40,752 nucleotides of DNA from Rhizobium sp. ASV20. Its GTDB lineage: Bacteria > Pseudomonadota > Alphaproteobacteria > Rhizobiales > Rhizobiaceae. Under the pieces are notes generated by a model. That model had not been told where the DNA came from. It saw nothing but the letters and a program-made list of their open reading frames with translations, and searched no databases. The translations under genes and the position numbers were made by a program. Below are positions 17,260 to 26,121 of this stretch, in pieces (within the stretch, counting starts at the first letter, position 1; every line of letters starts with the position of its first letter). The stretch spans positions 1 to 40,752 of the forward strand of contig NZ_JAELTU010000056.1 in assembly GCF_016429015.1 (NCBI RefSeq), read 5' to 3'.

Positions 17260-18122
17260 TCATTCGCCGTCGTGTTCTTGCATCTCGGCGACATCGATGC
17301 CGTGGGTGTCGAACCACCATTCCGGGCTCATGCCCGGATGTCTGTCGCGAAGGCGGCGATAGCTGGAACGCAGTCGTTTCTGGCGCTCGACCTCCTGCGC
17401 GAAATAGGGATGGTCAAGCGTTCCGCCAATGATGTGGATGCGACGCAGAAGCTTTCGCAAGACATAGCCTTGCTCCTTGTTTCCCGGTTGATAGCCGCTC
17501 TCCACGATCCTCAAGACCGTATCACGCAGCGTGGCCAGAGCGTCATCCGGTGGCGTACCATTCAGGAGCATGTCGAGGCGTTCGGCACCGAAACCGACAT
17601 CAATGCAGGTTCCAAGCGGATTGACGATGTTGCCGATCTCGATGCCGTCCTTGTAGAACTCGGTGCAGTAGCCGCTGACAGTGCCGTCGCTCCAGGTGCA
17701 TTCGTCATCTGCAACGATGGGAATGCGACCGCCGTAAAGCGGTGACCAAGCTTCCAGACGATCCGGATGGATCGTGACATGGTCAGGCGCCAGGCCGAGT
17801 GTTCCAAGAAACTCGAGCCAGAAATCAATGGCGCCGCCGACAGTCATCTCGCGAAATGAGAAGAGGCCGAGCATGGTGAAGTGGAGGAAATGCGTCCCGT
17901 CTCCGATTTCTTCGAGATCGCCCATCCTCAGGCAGGCCTGAGAATTCGCAACTGTTCCAATGTAGGATGGATCGGAGAAGAAAGGCTTGTACCGCTGCAT
18001 CCCGGCGCTGCAGAAGAGCGTGGTATTATCGTGCGGCCGTACGGATTTGATGCGTGTAAAATCGATGCCCTTGGAAAGACAAAACTCTTGGTATTGCTGG
18101 ATCAGGCGTCCCGCGATGACAT
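17260..18122 (-). CDS. Stand-alone alanyl-tRNA-synthetase-like catalytic domain; start codon out of frame
   Basis: From base 18105 to the stop the frame encodes about 281 residues that resemble the N-terminal catalytic core of AlaRS: 'HDNTTLFCSAGMQRYKPFF', 'TMLGLFSFREM', 'CTEFYKDGIEIGN', 'DVGFGAERLDMLLNG' (motif 3 with its Arg). The editing and C-Ala domains of a normal 870-residue AlaRS are absent. A textbook Shine-Dalgarno AAAGGAGG (18136-18129) sits six bases before ATG 18122, but that ATG reads six codons into TGA 18104. One extra base near 18107 would join it in frame as MSSRDA-LIQQYQEF. The longer in-frame extension up to 18402 is not protein-like. So there is either a one-base deletion or a sequencing error. 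Domain truncation suggests a non-translational amino-acid-activating role, which is inference. Confidence 0.7.
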
Positions 18123-18287
18123 AGGCAACCTCCTTTGCTGTTCGTGTGCCTGCAGAAGATATAGGCCTGTCGGGTCGGAATGGCAATCGCCGCATGGTGC
18201 AGCCGGAGCGTGCTGGTTGCCGCCTCTTCTCCAGTCTCGATGATCGAATTGGACGGTTTTGAAGCCGACATGACCATGGCGGTTTGG

Positions 18288-18773
18288 TCAGTTGTCGCCC
18301 ATTCGTTGCAGCCAGGCACGCATCGTCATGACGACGCTTTCCTTGAGCTCGGCGACCCAGCTGCGAATAATCGCAACGCGGTCCATGATCCATCGGAGCC
18401 AAGCATAGGTTAGCAGTTTCTCGCGGCCTGCATGGAAGAGGCGCTCAACCAGCAGAAAGCTCATCAGATAGGCCAATGCGATTATGACAAGCCCGGAGAT
18501 CACATGGCCTCTGGCAATGATGACCAATGCGTAAACCTTTAAAGGTTCGGCAATCGCGAGCGGCACGACGAAAAGAACAAGTATAACGCCACGTGGCAGT
18601 GAGCCGACAAGCTCGCCAAAGTGCTTTACGATAGAAAGCGAGGCGAACCAGTTCACGAGCGGCCGATAGATGGGTCGAGCGATCTCACTGATGATAACGA
18701 GCACGGCGATGACGAGCCGCACGGGCAGCAAAAGGAACTGCCAAACTGACTGAAGTTGACGTTTGACGACCAT
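18288..18773 (-). CDS. Hypothetical membrane protein
   Basis: About 161 aa from ATG 18773, preceded by GAGGG; a TTG at 18788 is an alternative start. There are three to four hydrophobic helices: 'FLLLPVRLVIAVLVIISEIA', 'GVILVLFVVPLAIAEPLKVYAL' in two parts, and 'VISGLVIIALAYLMSFLLVE'. These are followed by a basic, tryptophan-containing cytoplasmic tail (AWLRWIMDRVAIIRSWV). I do not recognise a named family. It is on the same strand as, and 165 bases upstream of, the synthetase-like gene, so the two might be co-transcribed. Confidence 0.7.
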   Translation of the reverse strand: MVVKRQLQSVWQFLLLPVRLVIAVLVIISEIARPIYRPLVNWFASLSIVKHFGELVGSLPRGVILVLFVVPLAIAEPLKVYALVIIARGHVISGLVIIALAYLMSFLLVERLFHAGREKLLTYAWLRWIMDRVAIIRSWVAELKESVVMTMRAWLQRMGDN

Positions 18774-19504
18774 CTCTGAAACCCTCAAATCCCCATTGGT
18801 TGATTGGGTGCAGCGGACGTCCCGCGAAGAGAGGACGATACGGATATCCTCATTTCATGTCCTCATGCCCTTCGGCAATAGCAATCTGCAAGGACCTTAC
18901 CAGCCGGGATTAACGAGGACGCGCGTCAAGGCCACACCTCTCAACCCTTTCCGGCCCTTGGTGATCGAGGAGCGAGCGATATCATCAAGAGCTGTCGGTG
19001 AAGCTATGTCTTTGGCAACAAATATAAATCCCGATGCTTGCTGCCTTTGCAGATATCAGGTGAGCGCTTCACCTTCGTGCCGGCGCGACAGGGGCGGATG
19101 GGCGCTTCCTGCGAAAGGGCAGGCGGCCAAGCTCGCAGAGAAGTCTCGGCGCTGTTCCATTTAAAAACGCGCTGATCCAGATTTGCCTTTTACGGCGGTT
19201 CAGTCCCTGCGTGCAAACCGATTGACGAATTTGCGATGCCGACGCCCAGACAGATGGCGATGAAAAGCAAAGTTGGGTGAGAACTCGACGCAAATGAACG
19301 GCTGCACATCGGAAGAGCCCGGTACCAGCATGACAAGATTGAACATTCGGGGATATGATCGGCATTGTAGAGCAGCGGTCCGCCCGGGGCCGGTAGAACG
19401 CCATTCCTCATCGCTCATGATCGCGTGAAGCAAAGCCGCCTCCGTCTGAAGGCGACTTCGAATAGCCAATGGGCTCCTCCGGGAAGCCAGTTTTTCAACA
19501 CACC
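18774..19504. other. Intergenic stretch with no supported gene
   Basis: About 730 bases between the membrane-protein gene and the deaminase gene. Several short frames exist on both strands (for example 19469 down to 19200 on the minus strand). Their translations switch between protein-like and random, and none has a convincing ribosome-binding site. It may include decayed coding DNA. I cannot assign anything. Confidence 0.4.
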
Positions 19505-20212
19505 CTAATAAGGATGCTTGTCCGCCTTGCCGGACCAGGCGCTGTAAGCCTTGAGGCCCTCCTCGCGCTCGAAATTAGGCGTCACGGCAATGCGGCGCTG
19601 GTCCCACGGCTTCCGAAAGTCCTCATATTGGAAGGCGTCGTCAAAGCCGATCTTGCTTGTGTCCTCAAGGCTGGCGGCAAAATAGACATGGTCGATGCGC
19701 GACCAGTAAATCGCGCTCATGCACATGGGGCAGGGCGCGCCATTGATGTAGATCTCACAGCCCTTCAGCATCTTGGCCCGCTCCGGCACGGGGTCTGGAG
19801 AGCCCGGCTCGCGGGGGATCATCTCCAAAATCGTGCCTGCCGAATAATCGCTGCCCAGCAGCGCCTTGGGATTGAGCGTTGCGGAGGCGTCCATGATCGC
19901 CGTGACCTCGGCGTGGAACACGGGGCAACCGGTGAGCAGGACGCGGTTTTGGCCGCGTCCGATGATTTTTCCATCCTTCACGATGACGGCACCGAAGGGG
20001 CCACCCCACCCCTTCTCGACCGATTCGATGGCAAGGCGGGTCGCCTCCGCCATGAAGGCCTTCTTCTCAGCTGTGGCTTCGACAGGCTTGGCCTCTCCTG
20101 CCGCTTCAGCGCTTGAAGCCAGGAAGAACGTGCCCGCGACGGCAGCGCCGGCCGTGGCAAGGAATCTCCTGCGATCGGTGGCGATCGGATCGTCGCAAAT
20201 GAATTTACCCAT
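19505..20212 (-). CDS. Nucleoside/guanine-type deaminase with a Tat export signal
   Basis: 235 aa from ATG 20212, with AAGGTG seven bases upstream. The N-terminus carries a twin-arginine signal: T-D-R-R-R-F-L at residues 12-18, a hydrophobic stretch 'ATAGAAVAGTFFLASS' and an A-E-A cleavage site. The mature part is a cytidine/deoxycytidylate deaminase-fold enzyme. Its zinc motifs are H100-A-E102 (E as proton shuttle) and P160-C-P-M-C164. 'WGGPFGAVIVKDGKIIGRGQN' resembles GuaD/TadA. Export to the periplasm is unusual for this family, whose members act in the cytoplasm. Zinc loading in the cytoplasm would explain Tat use. The substrate (guanine, a pterin or another purine) is unknown. Confidence 0.88.
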   Translation of the reverse strand: MGKFICDDPIATDRRRFLATAGAAVAGTFFLASSAEAAGEAKPVEATAEKKAFMAEATRLAIESVEKGWGGPFGAVIVKDGKIIGRGQNRVLLTGCPVFHAEVTAIMDASATLNPKALLGSDYSAGTILEMIPREPGSPDPVPERAKMLKGCEIYINGAPCPMCMSAIYWSRIDHVYFAASLEDTSKIGFDDAFQYEDFRKPWDQRRIAVTPNFEREEGLKAYSAWSGKADKHPY

Positions 20213-20769
20213 TTGATTGCACCTTAATAAACAGATGGCCCAGAATGCGCGCACTGAAGCATAGCTGCGATGAAAAATGAGTTAAAGACTTGGATTAACT
20301 TGAATCTGCGCAATTATATTTTCCAAATGGCTTGGAATTACTTTGACGGATTCATCGACCATTCACGATCACGGGCCATCACCAGGACCTTCTCGGGGTG
20401 CGCGATGGGCCGCCGTACCGGGCGGTGGCTGCGTCTCGCCAGCGCATCGACAGGTCGTATCCGTGTATTCGACATCTGGAAATGCGCAATCGGCTGAGCC
20501 GGCATATTCCGTCGCGCGGCAATCCAAAGGACCGGCAATTTTCTTCTATGTCGAGTATCTTGGTCCTGATACCGTTGCCAATCTGAAAGCCGAGACGCTT
20601 GATGACTTGATGGCTCGCCCCTTCGGCGGCGTCGGAAGCGCGATCCGGTAATCGCCGTGAGGTTTCTCGCGCAGGGCCGCCGAGCTCGGGGGCTCGCCGA
20701 AAGAAACGAGTAAATGGCTTCTTCGAAAGAAGATGCGGAATTTATGGGAACGATGAAAGCAGGACACAT
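20213..20769. other. Intergenic stretch with no supported gene
   Basis: About 560 bases between two divergent genes. The first 80 bases upstream of the deaminase gene are clearly AT-richer than the surroundings and probably hold its promoter. A plus-strand frame (20343-20651) has a fairly protein-like end ('FFYVEYLGPDTVANLKAETL') but a random beginning and only a TTG start, so it is not called. Confidence 0.4.
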
Positions 20770-21408
20770 ATGAATCTCAGACGGCAGCCCGCAATCCAGT
20801 GCTTTGGGCGTGAGTATGACACAGTCCTGTTTGATATGGATGGAACATTGGTGGACTCACGCGCCGTTGTCGAGCGCGTCTGGTCCGGCTGGGCACGACG
20901 CCACGGATTGGATCTTCATAAAATTCTGGCTGTCTCCCATGGCCGCCGGACGATAGACACTGTTCGTGAGTTCGTTCTTCCGGGCATGGATCCAACCGAC
21001 GAGGCACGCCGGCTCGAAGAGATCGAGGCGGCGGACGATGAGGGTATCGTTGGTGTTTGCGGCGCTCGGGAGTTCGTCGACCGGTTCGGACAAGACCAAT
21101 GGGCGGTCGTAACCTCCGCTGGCTGTCGCCTGGCGGTCAAGCGGCTGCTGGCAGCGGGCCTGCCCATTCCCGAGGTGCTGATTACTGCGGAGGATGTCGG
21201 CCGGGGCAAGCCTGATCCTCAAGGGTATCTTCTTGCTGCAGAACGCCTCGGTGCATCGCCGAACAGATGCCTTGTGTTCGAAGACGCGCCTGCAGGGATC
21301 GAAGCCGGGATGAGAGCGGGGTGCGACGTCGTGGCAATTCGGGCAGCCCAGCCATTTTCCTTTGAGACTCCCTGCCGATCGATCCTGGATTTCCGATCCG
21401 TCGAATGA
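20770..21408 (+). CDS. HAD-family hydrolase (sugar-phosphatase type)
   Basis: Cytoplasmic phosphatase of 212 aa, HAD subfamily IA. Motif I is 'FDMDGTLVDS' (residues 20-29, both nucleophile Asp present), motif II 'VVTSAG', motif III Lys in 'GRGKPDPQGY' and motif IV 'VFEDAPAGIEAG'. A helical cap lies between motif I and II, as in phosphoglycolate and hexitol/sugar phosphatases such as YfbT. AGCAGGA precedes the ATG. It lies just outside the apiose island and points towards it. A house-cleaning role for dead-end sugar phosphates is possible but only by position. Confidence 0.88.
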   Translation: MNLRRQPAIQCFGREYDTVLFDMDGTLVDSRAVVERVWSGWARRHGLDLHKILAVSHGRRTIDTVREFVLPGMDPTDEARRLEEIEAADDEGIVGVCGAREFVDRFGQDQWAVVTSAGCRLAVKRLLAAGLPIPEVLITAEDVGRGKPDPQGYLLAAERLGASPNRCLVFEDAPAGIEAGMRAGCDVVAIRAAQPFSFETPCRSILDFRSVE

Positions 21409-21597
21409 GGCGATCATCGCAGATGGGCGCTCCCTACCGTGAAAGGCGGCCCATTGGTCGCCAGGTATGTTGTCGCTTTCCAGCCGAGATTATCGCCCAT
21501 GCTGTTGGTTTCGACATCGGCTTCCATTGAGCCTGCGTGGGGCTCGATTATGATCGACATTCAACAGCCACCGCCTTTACGACAGGTCAGACGGGCA

Positions 21598-22665
<1,068 letters not shown>

Positions 22666-22688
22666 GACATTCCTCTCTTCTGGAGCGA

Positions 22689-24203
22689 TCAGCGCTGCTT
22701 GCGGATGCGGAGCGCCTGGTACGGCTTGCCCGGCAATTCGACGCCGAAGGCTGCATCGGCTTTACCGCCGCGCACGATCGCGCCATGGCGTGTCGGATGT
22801 GGGATCGGTGCTTCCACCTTCTTTGCGGGCGTGATCGTCATCTCCCATGTGTCGATGATGTCGACGTCATAATCGGTTCCATCCTTCGGCAGGCCGGTGG
22901 ACCAGATGACGGGCTGATGCTCGCCGAGATAGATGTAGCTGACATCGCCGTCGCGGGCGCCGGAGACGCGTGTCCATGGCCATTCGCCGAACGAGGCCAT
23001 GGGCTCGAGGCCGTTGACGACATCCTGTTCCAGGAGATCGCGCAGGAAGCCGATGCGCTTCCAGGCTTCGCCGCGCAATTCCCCGCCCTTCGCCCACCAG
23101 ATCAGATCTTCCGGATGCGAATAGGTTTCGCCATGACCGGCATAGCCACCGCGTGTGACCGTGATCCAGAAGCGATGGACAAGCTCTTCAGCCGTCAGGT
23201 TGCCCCAGGACTGGATGATATTGCCCTCATATTCCGGCTCGTCATTGACGACGGGCTTGCCATAGGCCTCGCGCCATTCCTGCGTGCGCTTCACGTCCCA
23301 GTTCTGGATGCAGGTATGGGTGACCCATGGCTTGCGATGATCGAAGTTCATCGTCGGCTCACCATTATGGATCGACTTCAGGTGGCCGTAGGGATCGTTC
23401 TCTTCGAGAATGTGGAAATAGCGGTCCCACTGCTTTAGCGGCTTGGTGTCGAGCAGGAAGTCATACTCGTTGGCAAGCGCCCACCAGACGTTGCGATAGG
23501 CGGCAAGGCGTGCCGCGAGATAGGCGACATAGCGGAAATCCTGTTCGGCCGACATGTCGGCATAGCCCCAGCGATCATAGGGATGGAACATGATGATGTC
23601 GGCCTCGATGCCGAGGTCGCAAAGGGCTGCGACCTGTTGTTCGAAGTGGCGGAAGAGGACTGGGTTCGGACGATCGAAATCTTGCCTGCCGTCGGCGCCC
23701 TTTTCGAAGCAGGCGTAAAGCGGCTCATTGACGTTATAGGGATAGTCCTTGGGGAAGACGCCCATGCGGATCTTGTTGAAGCGAGCCTTCTTCAGTGTCT
23801 CAAGCGTCTGCGCCTGCATCTCGAGTGGCTGGTGTGTCCAGGCATAGCAGGTCGTGCCGAACGACAGGAAAGGCTTGCCGTCGGCATGGGCGAAATGGAA
23901 TTTGTTATGGACATGCACGGGGCCGTGGTTGCCCTTGGATGGCTTGGTTGCGACGAAAGAGCCGGTCTTGCCATCCAGTTCCGATGTCTTCGAGCGTGTC
24001 CGGAATGACCAATCGCCTTCATTGTCCGGCATGAAGCGAACGCGATAGACGCCGTCGCCGTCATAAAAACCGGGCACGCGTACTTCGCGGCTATTCTGGC
24101 TGAAGACGGCATCGAATGCCACATCGAGATAGGGATTGCCGTGGGAAGGACCATTGAAGGCCGCTTCGAAGATCCCCCATTTTTCGACGGACGCGTTGGA
24201 CAT
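22689..24203 (-). CDS. DUF5060-DUF4038-DUF5605 glycoside hydrolase-like protein; candidate intracellular apiosidase
   Basis: 504 aa, GAGGAG six bases before the ATG. The N-terminal beta-sandwich (about 1-95) fits DUF5060: 'EAAFNGPSHGNPYLDVAF', 'VPGFYDGDGVYRVRFMPDNEG' in parts. The central TIM-barrel (about 100-420) fits DUF4038, the fold of GH140 apiosidase. Candidate catalytic residues are E246 in 'WALANEYDF' (acid/base on an N-E pair) and E322 or E324 in 'PVVNDEPEYEG' (nucleophile). The C-terminal sandwich (about 425-504) resembles DUF5605. It has no signal peptide, so it acts on an imported glycoside in the cytoplasm. It sits between permease and ATPase genes of a CUT1 importer. Apiose specificity is inferred from the shared operator with the apiose genes. 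Arabinosidase or another glycosidase activity is the alternative. Confidence 0.82.
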   Translation of the reverse strand: MSNASVEKWGIFEAAFNGPSHGNPYLDVAFDAVFSQNSREVRVPGFYDGDGVYRVRFMPDNEGDWSFRTRSKTSELDGKTGSFVATKPSKGNHGPVHVHNKFHFAHADGKPFLSFGTTCYAWTHQPLEMQAQTLETLKKARFNKIRMGVFPKDYPYNVNEPLYACFEKGADGRQDFDRPNPVLFRHFEQQVAALCDLGIEADIIMFHPYDRWGYADMSAEQDFRYVAYLAARLAAYRNVWWALANEYDFLLDTKPLKQWDRYFHILEENDPYGHLKSIHNGEPTMNFDHRKPWVTHTCIQNWDVKRTQEWREAYGKPVVNDEPEYEGNIIQSWGNLTAEELVHRFWITVTRGGYAGHGETYSHPEDLIWWAKGGELRGEAWKRIGFLRDLLEQDVVNGLEPMASFGEWPWTRVSGARDGDVSYIYLGEHQPVIWSTGLPKDGTDYDVDIIDTWEMTITPAKKVEAPIPHPTRHGAIVRGGKADAAFGVELPGKPYQALRIRKQR

Positions 24204-24241
24204 GATGTTCTCCTCGGAAGATGTATGGATGGAGCGACCGC

Positions 24242-25129
24242 TCAGCCCTTGACGGCGCCGGAGGTGAGGCCGGAGACGAAGTAGCGCTGGAAGATCAGAT
24301 AAACGATGGTGGCCGGTGGGACCGTCATGACGATTGCCGCATTCAATTGGCCGTAATCATTGGAAAACTGGCCCTGGAAGGACATGAGCCCGAGCGGTAG
24401 CGTCCACATGTGCTGATCCTGCAGCAGCACGAGCGCCATGGCGAATTCGTTCCATGTCGACACGAAATCCAGGATCAGCAGGGCTGCGAGCACCGGCAGG
24501 CAGACCGGCAGGAAGATGCGGCGGAAGATGGTGAAGTGGCTTGCCCCGTCAATCAACGCGGCTTCCGACAACTCCTTCGGAATGCCCCTGAAGAATCCGT
24601 GCAGGATGAAGACCTGATAAGGCACGCCGAAGGCGATATAAGGCAGGATCACGCCCGGATAGGTGTCGATCAGCCCGAGCGAATTGACCAGCGTGAACAG
24701 CGGCGCCAGCATGACCTGGAAGGGGATCATGGTGCCGAAGACGATGGCCAGCAGCAGCAGCTTGCTGAGCCGCATGCGGATCTTGGCAAGCGCATAGGCG
24801 GCCATTGCCGAAAGAAGGAGCCCGATCGGCACCTTGATCACGGTGATGATCGTACTGTTTAGAAATGCGCTTGCGAAATTGCCGCGCCCCCAGGCACTCG
24901 AATAGTTCTCGAAGGCCGGCTGGAGCGGCGGCATGAACGCGCCGGTCGACGTCACGTCCGCCTGGGTCTTCAACGAGGTGAAGACGATGAAGACGAAGGG
25001 CGCAAGCCAGATCGCGGCGACGACGAGGAGCGCGATCCACAAGCCGATCAGGACCGGATCGCGCCTGCGCTTTGCCGGAATGATGGTCTCGAAGCTTTCC
25101 GACACGGATGTTGCCGATGCTGCCGTCAT
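24242..25129 (-). CDS. Oligosaccharide ABC transporter permease (MalG-like)
   Basis: Inner-membrane CUT1 permease, 295 aa, with six helices. The EAA motif is 'EAALIDGASHFTIFRRIFLPV' in the C-terminal half (split here: EAALIDGASH / FTIFRRIFLPV), and the sequence ends with the MalG-typical 'LIFQRYFVSGLTSGAVKG'. Its start overlaps the MalF-like stop by four bases (ATGA), so the two subunits are translationally coupled. The glycosidase-like gene follows after 38 bases. Confidence 0.95.
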   Translation of the reverse strand: MTAASATSVSESFETIIPAKRRRDPVLIGLWIALLVVAAIWLAPFVFIVFTSLKTQADVTSTGAFMPPLQPAFENYSSAWGRGNFASAFLNSTIITVIKVPIGLLLSAMAAYALAKIRMRLSKLLLLAIVFGTMIPFQVMLAPLFTLVNSLGLIDTYPGVILPYIAFGVPYQVFILHGFFRGIPKELSEAALIDGASHFTIFRRIFLPVCLPVLAALLILDFVSTWNEFAMALVLLQDQHMWTLPLGLMSFQGQFSNDYGQLNAAIVMTVPPATIVYLIFQRYFVSGLTSGAVKG

Positions 25130-26025
25130 TGTTCGGCCTCCTCGTGCTTCTGCGTCCAGCGCAGGTAGGGAATGACGACGACGATGGTGATCAGCAAAAG
25201 CACGACCGAGATCGCCGCACCGCGGCCAAAATCGAAGATCTGCATGGCTTGGGTGAAGGCCCAGAGCGCCAGCATCTGCGTCGACTGCGCCGGGCCGCCG
25301 CCGGTGAGGCCATAGACGATATCAAAGGCCTTCAGCGACGAGATGACCGACAGTACCAGCACGATGGTCAAGGTGGTGCGCAGCGCGGGAAGCGTGACGT
25401 AGCGGAAGATATTCCAGCGTCCGGCACCGTCGATGCGTGCTGCTTCCACGAGTGTCTGCGATACGTTCTGCAGGCCCGCGAGAAAGAGAACCATGGAGAA
25501 GCCGACAGACTGCCAGAGAAAGGCGACGAAGACGGAATAAAGCGCGATGTCCTTGTCGCCGAGCCAGTCCTGGATCCAATCCTGGAGGCCCACCGATGTC
25601 AGGATCTCGGTGAAGAGCCCGAAGAAGGGATCGTACATCCACTTCCACATGGTCGCGACCGCGATCGGAGCGATGATGACAGGCAGATAGAAGATGGCGC
25701 GGAAGGTGTTGCGGGCAAAGAGCTTCTGATTGAGACCAAGCGCCAGCAACAGTCCGACCATGGGCGGAAAGATCACGCACATGATCGTCCAGATCACGGT
25801 GTTGCGGAACGCGACCCAGAAGACTGGATCTTGCGTGAAGATATATTGGTAGTTCGCGAGACCAACGAACGGGCGCTGCGGATCGAGGCCGTTCCACTTC
25901 TGGAAGCTCAGCATCACCACGTTCAGCATCGGATAGAGCGCGAAAATCGCGTAGATCAGCATGGCCGGCGCAAGCAGTGTTGCTGCCTGAACGCGGGGAT
26001 CATGGGTTCTAGTGCGCAATGACAT
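25126..26025 (-). CDS. Oligosaccharide ABC transporter permease (MalF-like)
   Basis: Inner-membrane CUT1 permease, 299 aa from ATG 26025, preceded by GGGAG; ATG 26061 would add 12 residues. The first helix 'AATLLAPAMLIYAIFALYP' and the EAA loop 'VEAARIDGAGRWNIFRYVTL' identify the family. It partners with the MalG-like subunit encoded next. The 96-bp gap to the upstream binding-protein gene contains an imperfect hairpin. Confidence 0.95.
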   Translation of the reverse strand: MSLRTRTHDPRVQAATLLAPAMLIYAIFALYPMLNVVMLSFQKWNGLDPQRPFVGLANYQYIFTQDPVFWVAFRNTVIWTIMCVIFPPMVGLLLALGLNQKLFARNTFRAIFYLPVIIAPIAVATMWKWMYDPFFGLFTEILTSVGLQDWIQDWLGDKDIALYSVFVAFLWQSVGFSMVLFLAGLQNVSQTLVEAARIDGAGRWNIFRYVTLPALRTTLTIVLVLSVISSLKAFDIVYGLTGGGPAQSTQMLALWAFTQAMQIFDFGRGAAISVVLLLITIVVVIPYLRWTQKHEEAEQ

Positions 26026-26067
26026 TCTGGTTGCTCCCGGCGGCAGGTGACGCTTGGGCATAAGGGT

Positions 26068-26115
26068 GAGGGAAGCCGTCCGCCGCGATTGGCAATCGGA
26101 GTGGCGGCCTCCCTC
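26068..26115 (-). other. Intercistronic stem-loop behind the oligosaccharide binding-protein gene
   Basis: Arms GAGGGA (26068-26073) and TCCCTC (26110-26115) pair, and inner CCGCC/GGCGG continues the stem with a bulge. A smaller GATTG/CAATC palindrome sits in the loop. It starts seven bases after the binding-protein stop and is not followed by a T-run. It is thus more likely an mRNA-stabilising or attenuating hairpin that keeps binding-protein levels above permease levels. Confidence 0.5.
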
Positions 26116-26121
26116 GGTCGA

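Noticed and set aside
18123..18402. N-terminal extension of the AlaRS-like gene to ATG 18402
   Set aside because: The extension is basic and not protein-like, overlaps the membrane-protein gene, and ignores the strong ribosome-binding site at 18136-18129.
20343..20651. Plus-strand frame with a protein-like C-terminal part upstream of the HAD gene
   Set aside because: TTG start, no ribosome-binding site, random N-terminal half; not enough to call a gene.
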